From Gnetum montanum (Eukaryota > Streptophyta > Gnetopsida > Gnetales > Gnetaceae): a stretch of DNA of 64,000 nucleotides. Made by a program: the position numbers and the translations under genes. The DNA lies in NCBI GenBank assembly GCA_015680685.1, contig MNCI01017890.1:642794-706793 (forward strand), written 5' to 3'. The notes under the pieces were generated by a model that was given only the letters and a program-made list of their open reading frames with translations, searched no databases and was not told where the DNA came from. Below, in pieces: positions 45,034 through 55,434 of the stretch; the first letter of the stretch is position 1; the number at the start of each line of letters is the position of its first letter.

Positions 45034-45822
45034 TGATGAGTGGTGAGTTACCCCTACACTCAACCATACGAATACGAGTGTTACACGTGTGATCTGGTTG
45101 AACTCCGCAGATGGACTAGTTGTGGCATCTAGATAGTTAGCCTTAGGTTGTAGTTCGCTGTCTTCCCACCTGGACTAGTATTATCTTTGTCATGTATGGT
45201 TTAGTCAAAAGTGAGGTGTATGATGTGGTTTCTAATCTAATGCTACTCCTAAAAGCAATGGAAAGTTATATTAGCTAATCTAGGAGAGAGAGGGTGAGAG
45301 AATCTAATCTAGCCTAAGTGTGATGAGCATCCATTCCTTGATGATCCGTACACATCTTGGACTTCATGCATAACTACTACTAGGATTACCAAGCGCAGAT
45401 CCTAGGTACGCTACTGGGTTACCAAGTAGTCACACTTAAATGCTCATAATCAAGTCATACTCATTCCACGTTTTAACATGAGATAAGGGTGAGAAGATAT
45501 TAACTAGGAAAGTAGTAAATAACAATTAATTAAATGATTAATCTAAGTGGATGCTGCAATGATAAAGTAATCTCGATCTTTATTTCTGGTCATGTGCATG
45601 TCCAAGTACGTCACACTTGAATAAAGGATGTCATAGAATTACAATCACCACATTGTGGGCATACACGGAGAGAAAAAGGGTTAAGAGAAAGAAATTGAAA
45701 TGCTTAAACTAAAACTGACTAACTAATGATCTATTGATGATTTCTAACTCATCTATCTACCTCTTATTTATAGATGAGGATACAGGCCGTGATATCACAG
45801 TCGTCCAAATGACAACTCATCA
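45034..45822 (-). mobile_element. 5' LTR of Element III
   Basis: 789 bp with TG...CA ends. TATAAATA on the minus strand is at 45772-45765. Its sequence, orientation included, matches the split 3' LTR (18132-18545, 35214-35227, 37663-38037; about 803 bp in all). The U5 end (GGGGTAACTCACCACTCATCA-like) is shared with Elements I and V. Confidence 0.85.
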
Positions 45823-45827
45823 GCTAT

Positions 45828-46439
45828 GCTTGTGTATATGTATGAGATAATTCACGACTTGGAAGAGCTAAACTTAAATAAGGATCAAAGTATATGAATG
45901 CTTCAAGGAATGTTCATGGGCTTGGATGAGATCATGTTGAATGTTTCAAGTCATCCATGAGAGTTTGACTTAAGACTTGTGAGTTTAGAATGAAGAAAAA
46001 ATAAGAGACTTGTCACTTGAGGAGATTAAATATCTTTGTTAATTTAAGATACCTGGTTAGGATTAACTTGCATTGAGGATGGATATTTTTAATAGTGTGG
46101 GCATTCTACCTAAGATTGGCTTTTCTAATAGGGAAAATGTCCTAGCTAGGATGAATGTCCATCTATAGTAAGCATCCCATCTAAAAGTCCTTACCAACAT
46201 AGGATTGACATCACAACCAAAAGCTACCTATGCATAGAGTGGATGTCCATCCCATTTGAACATCCTAGCTAATCATTAAAGTACAAAAATAAAAAGTTAC
46301 TTATTTCTATCTTGAAAGTTTCACTCAAAGTTACTAACAAAGATTGGAAGTGTGTCTTTTACAAAAAGAAATAAGAGAAAAGTAGAAAAGATTAATGCTT
46401 CAATTAATTTTCAAGCTATTCTTTAAGATACATACACTC
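45828..46439. other. Sequence between Element III and the copia gag relic
   Basis: Non-coding; degenerate GGATGTCCAT words at 46075-46255 recall the GATGTCTT-rich LTRs elsewhere in the window. It may be LTR or leader of the copia relic that follows. Confidence 0.35.
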
Positions 46440-47290
46440 ACATGTTGTTGTTATTCTTTAACATCTCTTATGAATGAAATGTTATTATTTTAACTCTTTC
46501 CCAAGAAAAGTTCAACAAGATTAATCATTATAAATATGCAAAGGAATTATGGAATATACTTTAGACCATCTATAAGGTTACAAAGGTAGATAAGTAGTCA
46601 AAACTTATCCTTGGACTACATCAATTTGATAACTTGAAAATGAAGAAAGATAAGAGTATTAACCAATATTTCAAATAGGTATGGAACCTTGTGAGCTCAA
46701 TATGATACATTGGTGAAGATCTTCATAAGAGCAAGATGGTATACAAGATCTTTGGAATTCTAACTCTAAAATATAATTCTAAAGTGATTCTAATGAAGAA
46801 AGTTAGAGATTTTAACACTTTACAATTTAAGAAGCTCCAAAGTACTTGGATCAACTATGAGATGAACTTAAAAATGAAGTCATCAATGATAAGTCTAGTA
46901 ACTTAATTGCTGACACAAACACAAGAAAGATATTTAGATCAAGGGAATGCCAAACATAAGTTGATAGCTTATATTTGGATGATTTGAATGATGATGAGGT
47001 TACTCTCCTTATAGTGTAGGTGAAAAAAATTTTGGCCATGTAGCTTAAGGAAAAAGGTGAAATGATATGACATGATTATTAAGAGGTAAGTATCAAGGTA
47101 AAGTATCAAAGAACTTTCTCTTAAGTGATATATTAAATGTTATATTATGAATGCATGAGGGATAAGAACAACTAGTCTCAAAATGGACTAGTGCTAAATG
47201 TTTGTAGGAAAGAGATGAAGCCAACGAAAAGAAAAAACCTTTTATTACCATATGAAATGATGAAGATGTTAGTAAGAAAGAAGTGAAGGA
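46440..47290 (+). pseudogene. Ty1/copia gag relic (UBN2-type capsid)
   Basis: Broken translation reads FNKINHYKYAKELWN, then SKLILGLHQFDNLKM, KSINQYFK, KSMVYKIFGILTLKYNSKV and TLQFKKLQSTW. This order (AKELWxxL ... F..LxMKxxESIxxYFxR ... KxLRSLPxxYxxKVxxI ... L.ELxGxLxxYE) is the copia gag domain. Several stops. No zinc knuckle found after it. Confidence 0.6.
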
Positions 47291-49884
47291 AGGAGATACC
47301 TCCACATAACACCCTACTTACTAAGCCTAAGAAATTGAAACACTACTTAGGAATAAACAAGTAAATATACATAAAACTAAAACATTGCTTATAAAAAATG
47401 GAGGGTGGAAATATAATAAACATGCAAAGAAATAGACATCCTTAGAAAATCATGTGAAGGGACAAAATAGCAAAAAACATCAAAATAATAATCAATAGCT
47501 TCTTACAATCAAACGTACCCTATACACTAGTGCAACATAGAAAAAAATCAAAATCTTAGTATTTATGAGAACATCCAATCAAAAAGATAAATAAAATACT
47601 TAATAAAAATAACATTCGCCAATACATACCACTACATGGGACTTTATAAGCTAGTTTTTGAAAATAAAATATCATCAAATTATCGAAAACATAGTAGAAA
47701 AATAATTAAAAATTATAACATTCATGAAATAAAAATAAAAATTCTAAAAAATATAAGTAAACCACCTAAATCAATCAAAGGGTGCTAAACCATTGAAATA
47801 AGTACAACTCGCACTAACCAAAGAGTACCAAATATCTCAACGTAGAAAAGTTTAACTCATGCTTCATAACAACTCCATGAAACATAAAGGAAATACATAG
47901 TAGTTAATTATAATAAAATATATCCTAGCATTGGAAACTAGGACCTATCATGATTAGGAACATTTTCATAGTTAAATGAATCATCATTCATACTTATAAC
48001 ACATGGTAAAAAAGAGAGGAAGTTAATGGAAAAGTATTAAGGAAAATATAAAAAAAAATCTCTCGCTCAACTCAAAATCAAGATCATGAATTAGGTAGCC
48101 ACATAGTACAAGGAAAAAATTCATTCCACATTAATGTCATGTTAGTATTACAAGTTCACCCTTCCATAAAGTACTCATTTTTCAAACCATTACCAATACC
48201 ACATTTCAGCAACAAGCCAACTATGATAATTAAATGCAAACTCTCTTTGTGTAAGATAATAGTCACAAGGAATAGGTGACAAAATCAAGGTGGTGGTTTT
48301 GAAATCATTTACCATAGGATTCCATACCTAAGTAAAAATATTCTCTTAGGATGCTAAAGCATCATCACACTCCATGTAAGGAGATTTACTTTTTCAAAAT
48401 GAAAGAGTGTTACTACATCCACTACAAGATAAGCTTCTCAAAATGCAAGATGCAATAACTCTAAGAAAGATTGTATCCATAATATAGTGATGTAATTTTC
48501 TAAGAAAAGACAAAGATAAAGCACATCGATAGGAATAAAAATGAAAGAATGATATCGAAGATGGCCTAAAATGCAATAATGATAAATCATTTATCATAAG
48601 GCCCAATCACAATGTTAGATAGTCTAGACCAACAAATATGACTCAAGATGATTTTTGAGTACCACAATTATTCTTCTACAACCTTACAAATAATACCTCT
48701 ATGAATTAAATGTTTAAAGTCTAACTTATAGTTATAAATGGTCTTAAGAGCAATATAACCTTCAATAGATTAATGATGATGAAACTAAGTTGCATACTTT
48801 ATCAATTTAATATGGACTTAACCTATTGCTCACAATGTAGAAATGTTAGGAAATGATGATAAATGGTATGAAAATTGATAAACTTATGCATGATGATGAA
48901 AGCTAAAAAATGTTAAAAAATAGTATTGATGAAACACAAGAGATTAATATGTTGGTTCTTATATGCACTTTGGAAGCTCTTGCTCTATTCACTCCAAATG
49001 CCCATGTTGTGATTCATGAGTAAGACAAAGAATCAAAATTAAGAATACCAAATTCAAAGTGATAGAAGGCCATATTTACATAAGGAAATATAGAAAAAAT
49101 AAGTAAAGCATGGAGACAAAAATTCAAACTTCAAGAAAAGTCAAAGATCTTGTCAAACCAACTTAGCACTTTTGTAACATAAGGATGAAAGCCATGTAAA
49201 TTATCTTTTATTTACTTTTCCAAAAAAGAAAGAAAAATGAAATTCCATTATGTTTTGCATTTAGAAAAAGATTGATGGTGAATGTAAGTAGAAAAGGCCC
49301 TAATCTCTCATGTCTTGATTTTCCAGCTCAACTTTTCATAAAACATGCTTTTTTCATTATATGCTAGTTTGCCCCATCATTTGACTATAAATATAAGGAA
49401 AAATCATGTTTGTATTATAATGCCATTGAGGAAAATTCATGTTGAAGTAATATGCAAGATTAAGCTATGAATTTCTATTAAAATTATTCCACATTCCATA
49501 AACCATATTTAATTACACATCTACATTCCATCATTTCTCCAATAAAATTTGTTTTTAGTTTGCAATTTCTTTCTAATACTTTATTTTTTTAATGAAAAAT
49601 TTAATAGTAAATTTCCAACAATTCCATTAGTGGTTCTCAGATCCACACATCCTTAGTTCATCATCTCCAACCAAGTTTCTACATTAATTTCACCATAGAT
49701 CTAGTTTAGTAGTAAATTTGAAAGTTTAAAAGCCATAAAAGTAGGAGTCATCTATATCCATGAAATTCAACTTATTTAGTTTGATCTATCATTTGAGATT
49801 TTTTACTAGTTTGAAATAACTCCAACAAACTAAGTTTCATTCAAATCCAACTTTAGAATCTCAATATTTCTACAAGTTTTAATT
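47291..49884. other. AT-rich sequence without recognisable genes
   Basis: No ORF with a motif, no LTR edges and no tandem structure noted. Presumably decayed retrotransposon DNA belonging to the copia relic before it. Confidence 0.4.
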
Positions 49885-50353
49885 TCACCATGACTCTTGA
49901 TTAGGTCATGGTATTGCAAGTTTCTTAGACCATGAGTTCATCATGACTTGTAATATTCTAGTTTCTAGATTTTTAGAGATCAACACTTGTGGTTAAGCAA
50001 AACAACTTGTGGTTGATTCAAAATTACAACTATGATTTGTAATTTCCTCATGGAATGACATTCAATATAAGGTAAATTTATGACAACTCATGATTCAATC
50101 ATGGACTACCACCATGATTCATGGAAACACTTTCATGACTCATAGTTCTCTCTAATTTAAATTTCCAACTGTTGATCATCATCATAATTTATGAAGCCAT
50201 TGTGGTCCACTCATGAAATCCATAGTATTTACAATTCTATGTTTCTTATCAAATCATGGCTTGTGGCTTGCTATGATTCATTACCATGACTCATGGTTAA
50301 CACATGACCATAAACCATGCCTCGTGTTGTAATATCATGACTCATGGCATTTT
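49885..50353. repeat. Cluster of degenerate CATGACTCATGG words
   Basis: Variants of CATGACTCATGG and ACTTGTGGTT recur through this stretch. Three exact ATGACTCAT sites (GCN4/AP-1-type bZIP palindrome) lie at 50135-50143, 50286-50294 and 50337-50345. Spacing is irregular. Confidence 0.5.
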
Positions 50354-50446
50354 TGAATTTTTGAATTTTAACTAAATATTTCTAAAATTTTAAAACTTTG
50401 ATCAAGGGTATATCCAGCTAAATTCTAAACATAATGTATGGAAGGG

Positions 50447-51362
50447 TGATGGGATGTGATATTGCATGGGCCACGATATCGCGTATGTGATATCATGTCC
50501 GTCGCGATATCGCATCCCCTGCTATATCGCATGGGCCACGATATTGCGTCTGTCTCGATCTCACATGGGCCACGATATTGCATCTATCATGATATCGCAT
50601 CCCTCGCGATATTGCAGTCCACTGCAATGTCTATAAATATGAAGTGGCTCTCCCTTATTTGATAATATAGAGTTAGATTGTAGCGAAGCTCTAGTAGTTT
50701 GATCTCTTCAGAGATAGATTATTTTCCAGTGTCTACCCGCAGTGTGGTGAATGTAATTGTACGACATCCTTTATTTGAAGGTGACGTACATGGACATGCA
50801 CATGATTGGAAATAAAGATCGAGATTACTTCATTGTTGCAGCATTCACTTTGTTATTTATTTATTTAATTGTTATTTACTGCTTTCCTGATTAGTCTTTC
50901 TCTCACCCTTATCTCCTAGTAACGCAGAATGAATACGACTTGATTACGAGCATTTAAGTGTGACTATTTGGTAACCCAGTAGCGTACCTAGGATCTGCGC
51001 TTGGTAATCCTAGTGGTAGTCATGCACAAAGTCCAAGATGTGTATGGATAATCAAGGAACAGATGCTTATTGCACTTAGGCTAGATTAGATTCTTTTACC
51101 CTTTCTCCTAGCTTAGCGTACTTAATATTATCTTCCATTGTCTTCAAGAGTAGCATTAGATTAGGAACACATCATATACCTCACTATGAACTAAACCATA
51201 TGTGACAAATATAATACTAGTCCAGGTGGGAAGACAGTGAACTGCGACCTAAGGATAACTATCTAGGTGCCACAACTAGTCCATCTGCGGAGTTCAACGA
51301 GATCGCACGTGAGAATGCTCATATTCATATGGTTGAGTGTAGGGGTACCTCGTCACTCATCA
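50447..51362 (+). mobile_element. 5' LTR of Element V
   Basis: 916 bp. U3 holds repeated GCGATATCGCAT / GGGCCACGATAT words from 50455 to 50620; TATAAATA at 50632-50639. Ends GGTACCTCGTCACTCATCA. Confidence 0.85.
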
Positions 51363-51363
51363 T

Positions 51364-51381
51364 AGGTGCTGTTGCCAAGGA
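51364..51381 (+). other. Primer-binding site of Element V (degenerate tRNA-Asp type)
   Basis: AGGTGCTGTTGCCAAGGA follows the LTR by one base; aligned with Element I's TGGCACCGTTGCCAGGGA it has decayed at four positions. Confidence 0.65.
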
Positions 51382-51505
51382 TGGTGCTAATTATCTAGAT
51401 TAGTTATATCATACAAGGTCGTTGTATAGGACTTAACGATATCTCTCTTAGAAAGGAGAAATAATTATTAATGTCACTCATAAATTCACACACAATTTGA
51501 CAACA

Positions 51506-53486
51506 ATGCCTCTCCTACAAGATTACAATAATGCCACACTTAGTGAGGAAATTCATTGGAGAAGAAACAAACTATATGATGATGAAGATTGGAGTAGACA
51601 ACCTGAAGTGGGAGTTTCCTATAAGAATGAACAAAAACAACATCATCGCAACACACGAAAGCCTAACTTGCCCGATGACGATGAACCCCCACTGGCCACT
51701 ATAAGCTTAACGCAAATACAAGAGGCAGTTCAAATATCATGTAGGCATTGTAAATAGAGTCATCTACCCAAGCTCGATTTAAATAACTTTCCTAAATTTT
51801 TGAGGGTATGTCTTAGATTTGCATCAACATTTACAAGTCTTCTACAATGCCTGCACATGGAACAACATTGATAACGGTTGGAAAAAACTTAAGCTCTTTC
51901 CTACAACACTCGTTGACCAAGCGAAAGTATGGTATAGATCGTTAAAACCAAATTCAATATGATGTTGGTTAATAATGGTAGAAGCCTTTAATGAAAAATA
52001 TCAAACCTATGCAAGAGTGTCTACCTTGAGGAAACAAATCCAAGGATGGAAACAAGTGCAACATGAACCCTTGGACATGGCCTTAGAAAGATATTATGCA
52101 CTGTTAAACAACTGTCCAGGCCATGGGCTTTTTGAGGAAAGGCTAATGTATCATATTATTGATGGGCTACGTAATGAAATAAGAGAGACCTTAGGAAAGT
52201 ATGCCCAAGGTCAACTATATGAACTACAAACACATCAAGTTCAAGAGCTTATTAAGCAAGTAGCAAAAGAAGAAGGAGAATTAGCTAGATGGGAGAGTGT
52301 TGAAAAACAACAAAAGGACCAAAATCTCAACTTAACAAAGGTCCATGATCATACAAAGGAGAAATCAACCAATCTCAAGGTGGAAACATCATCTTTGCCA
52401 ATACAACAATCATTAGAAGAAGCCAAGGCAAAGATCAATAAGATGTTGGAATGGATGTATCAAAAGTATGAAGAATTTATCAACACCATTGGAGATAGAG
52501 TTTTGTCAACCCTAGAAGCAGGACGAAATAGTAGACATTCAGAAAAAAAGAATAAAGAAAATAAGAGCTCAATTGTCAATCATACGTATGAATGCAACAT
52601 ATTCCTGTACGATCACCCCAAAGGCTAATGCTCAATATTGTTACATTTACATGAGCATTTGGAAAACACACTACATCTAGAGTTCATGCAAAGATACTGT
52701 GTTCGATCACAATGGCAACAACCCCAGTTGTGGGGGAGACCACCACTAGAATGGAGATACCCTTCATATCATCTGAATCCAAACACATATCCTGTTCAAC
52801 ATCCTTTTTCTCCAACTAGGCTACTGCACTTTATCTCACCACAGTACTACTCTCCACAATACTATTAGCCCATACCTCCAACACAACCGCCACCTTGTGT
52901 ATCTTATACTCCTCCTAGTTTTCAGCATTCTCATCCTTTCCCTCCTTCTACAGTGCCACCAACTATTCCTAAGGTACCTGCACCACCGCAATAGCCCACG
53001 AACAACACTTGTGCTACTACTACGAACAGCAGTGAGGAACCTCCTCAACATCCAAAGCGCCACTTCTTTAAACATGGCTATAAGAAGGGACAACATAATT
53101 CAGAGGCCACTACATCATTGAACTTAGCACAAGTCCCACACTATGGTGCACCCTTACCTTCGAACCCAACGCCTCATGTACCTTCATTAGGGCCACCAAT
53201 TAACACTCCAACAACCATATGGCCCAATGAACACAACGATGGGAGGCATCATCCCAATCCTTGCATACCATCTTCCGGTCACAAACATCATAGTGGGACA
53301 ACTCGTTATTTGGTAATTACATCGTATAAAGTGCCCCACTATGCTCATTATCATCAAGTATGTGAACCCCGAGGGGATAAGTATGACTGGGCCCCAATAC
53401 TTCCAACATGCAAGGATCCTCATCTTTCATCTATTAATCCTTGCCATACTCAACCAATTAGTTATGGGGGATATCCCCCATTCTAA
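51506..53486 (+). pseudogene. gag of Element V
   Basis: Likely ATG at 51506 (MPLLQDYNNATLSEE). After a frame break the capsid core runs 51975-52628: FNEKYQTYARVSTLRKQIQG, ERYYALLNNCPGHG, ERLMYHIIDGLRNEIRETLG, YELQTHQVQELIKQVAKEEG. A charged coiled-coil-like stretch and a Pro-rich tail (PPTQPPPCVSYTPP, SHPFPPS) follow, ending SYGGYPPF over a perfect palindrome. No zinc knuckle and no protease. More intact than the Element III copy. Confidence 0.8.
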
Positions 53487-54839
53487 TAACAAGCAGGATT
53501 AATAAATATTTTTCATTTTCTTTAATTTTTCAACTTTTTGTTTTATCTTTTTATCTTCTTGTGCTCTTGTCTTTTTATGTTTTTGTAAGTAATCTAGTCT
53601 ATGAATAAAACACTCATGTGGATCATTGGTTGAGGTGTGTTCTATGTTATTAAGTCATGAGTGATCAATTATTTGAAACAGTGAGCCCATTACACCCACT
53701 CATCCACTCTACAAATAAGAGGTTCTGTTCGACAGTACAGTGATATCCTTGACATTTTTAAAACTTAAAATTAATTTTGTGTTCATTGTACCCCAAATGA
53801 AGAAGGATGGACCAAGAGGGAATGATTAGGGTGTGACATCAAGGGGACTTGCAGATTCTCTTTGGTGACGTCTGTGAGAGTTATTATGCAATGTGGCTGT
53901 ACTAAGATCCTTGTAGATCTATTGAAAAATGGGAGTAAGAGTAATCAAAAGGGAACTCAAAATCAAATGCTATTCTAGGGGGTTCCATTGCAAAGACATG
54001 CACCCATGCCTGAAGGTTGTTGACTTCTCTAGATTCAGTAAAGTGAAAAAAAAAAGAAGAAAAAGAAATGAAATACAAAGTGCCATAAAACAAAAGTCAC
54101 TCCTCCCTTGAAAAAAATGCCAAGTGATCGTACACCTTGTTGTATGGTACTCTCATAGCTGCTCATCATGGGATGAAAAAATGCGATGTCACTAATTAGA
54201 AGGATGGACTTGGTCTTGATCTTGGAATGATGGGTTAATGACACCTTAATCATGCTTTACATGCAGGATTCATTGTGCCTTGGGTCAGTTACCTCATGTC
54301 CCAATCTCTACGATCCCTTTCCCTAGTTCATCTCATCTCACTGTTCGTATAATTGTATCTCATGTTTCGTATAGCATAGAATTTTCATCTCATTTCAGTG
54401 ATATTTACATGTGTGTGTTTTGTGGAGTTAGTGTGGATTACATGTAACCCTTCTAGTGCCCACAGACACTTTAAGTGTGGTTACATAAGGGCATTATAGG
54501 TTGAAACCTACTTTGGGGAGGACCCACTTGTGTAGTCTCTTGTAATCTTCATTGATTCCCTAGCTCAAACAAATAATTTCTTACCCTCAGCTTAATTTTT
54601 CAATTGATTTTCTTTCCCTACTATTATCCCTCTGAATTTCAATGTTCCAATGTACCATTACATTCCATTTTTCTTAACTACCCAAGTTTTTATTGATAAA
54701 ATTCACATCATCATCCTTAATGGTGCCTTTCGAATTAATGAAATTACCCTAGAACATTTTGATTATCACCAATGTCCTCAATTTTAAACATTAATTTCAA
54801 AATAACCCTTTAAAAATTTGATATTTCCTTGGTGTCTCA
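53487..54839 (+). other. Conserved spacer between gag and internal promoter-like block
   Basis: Colinear with Element III 41561-42886 although non-coding in sense. Contains the CTTTGGGGAGGACCCACT motif at 54511-54528 and, on the minus strand at 54253-53902, the broken counterpart of the antisense frame seen in Element III. Confidence 0.55.
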
Positions 54840-55010
54840 CATCACTAGGGATGTGATATCGCGTACGCAATATCGTGTCCCACGTGATCTTGCATACGCG
54901 ATGTATCGTACGTGATATTTTGTCCCTGCCACCTATAAATAGGTCGCGCCCCTCCCCCCCACCCCCGCAACACTTAGCATCATTTTCTCATTCACATGGG
55001 GGGGGGGGGG
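54840..55010 (+). promoter_or_regulatory. Internal promoter-like block of Element V
   Basis: GTGATATCGCGTACGCAATATCG-like palindromic words (54850-54920) precede TATAAATA at 54934-54941, followed by a C-tract (54950-54966), CAACACTTAGCATCATTT and a run of 13 G (54998-55010). Element III has the same palindrome, TATA, C-tract and CAACACTTAGCATCATTT order. It would start RNA near 54965, upstream of ORF2. Confidence 0.5.
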
Positions 55011-55266
55011 TTGGTTTGAAATTTTTCTCTACGACTTGTGATTGAGTGACCCTTGCTTTTCTCCTCATATCTCGCTCATTGGTGCTCCGATTTTAATTCC
55101 GTTTGAACCTGCTTAAACCCAGAGTGTTTAGTTTAGTCGTGGGGGAGGGACACTTGCCAAAAAATGCCTAAATTTTTTAAAATTTATCATTGTCCAAAGG
55201 ACATCAATTAGGGTAATTAACTTTAACACTTAGAATAATTGTGCCTAAAAATCATTTAACCCTTAG

Positions 55267-55433
55267 GTACATCAGGAAACTAAAATGGCAACCACCTAAG
55301 TCATAGGACTCATTATTACAAACTTTCAAGCACTATCACACGTGATAATATAAGATCTTTAATTAAGGCAAGCAGTACAGTATAACATAACTTTAAAAAC
55401 ACCCTTACTAATGCTTGACCCATGTGATTGTAG
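55267..55433 (+). other. Candidate intron before ORF2 of Element V
   Basis: CCTTAG|GTACAT donor-like site, TACTAAT branch-point match at 55406-55412, and TGATTGTAG acceptor ending 55433, one base before the ORF2 ATG (55435). 167 nt. Matches the 173-nt segment in Element III. Confidence 0.45.
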
Positions 55434-55434
55434 A

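Larger units (their letters stand above)
18132..45822 (-). mobile_element. Element III: non-autonomous Ty3/gypsy-type LTR retrotransposon, split by later insertions
   Basis: Outer ends are TGATGAG (18132) and CTCATCA (45822), flanked by GCTAT on both sides (18127-18131 and 45823-45827), a 5-bp target duplication. Without the nested Elements II (with I) and IV it is about 8.6 kb. Order on the minus strand: 5' LTR 45822-45034, tRNA-Asp-type PBS, gag, non-coding spacer, internal promoter-like block, ORF2, polypurine tract, 3' LTR starting at 38037. No protease, RT or integrase is recognisable. It is the same family as Element V and related to Element I by LTR ends, PBS and gag. Confidence 0.85.
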
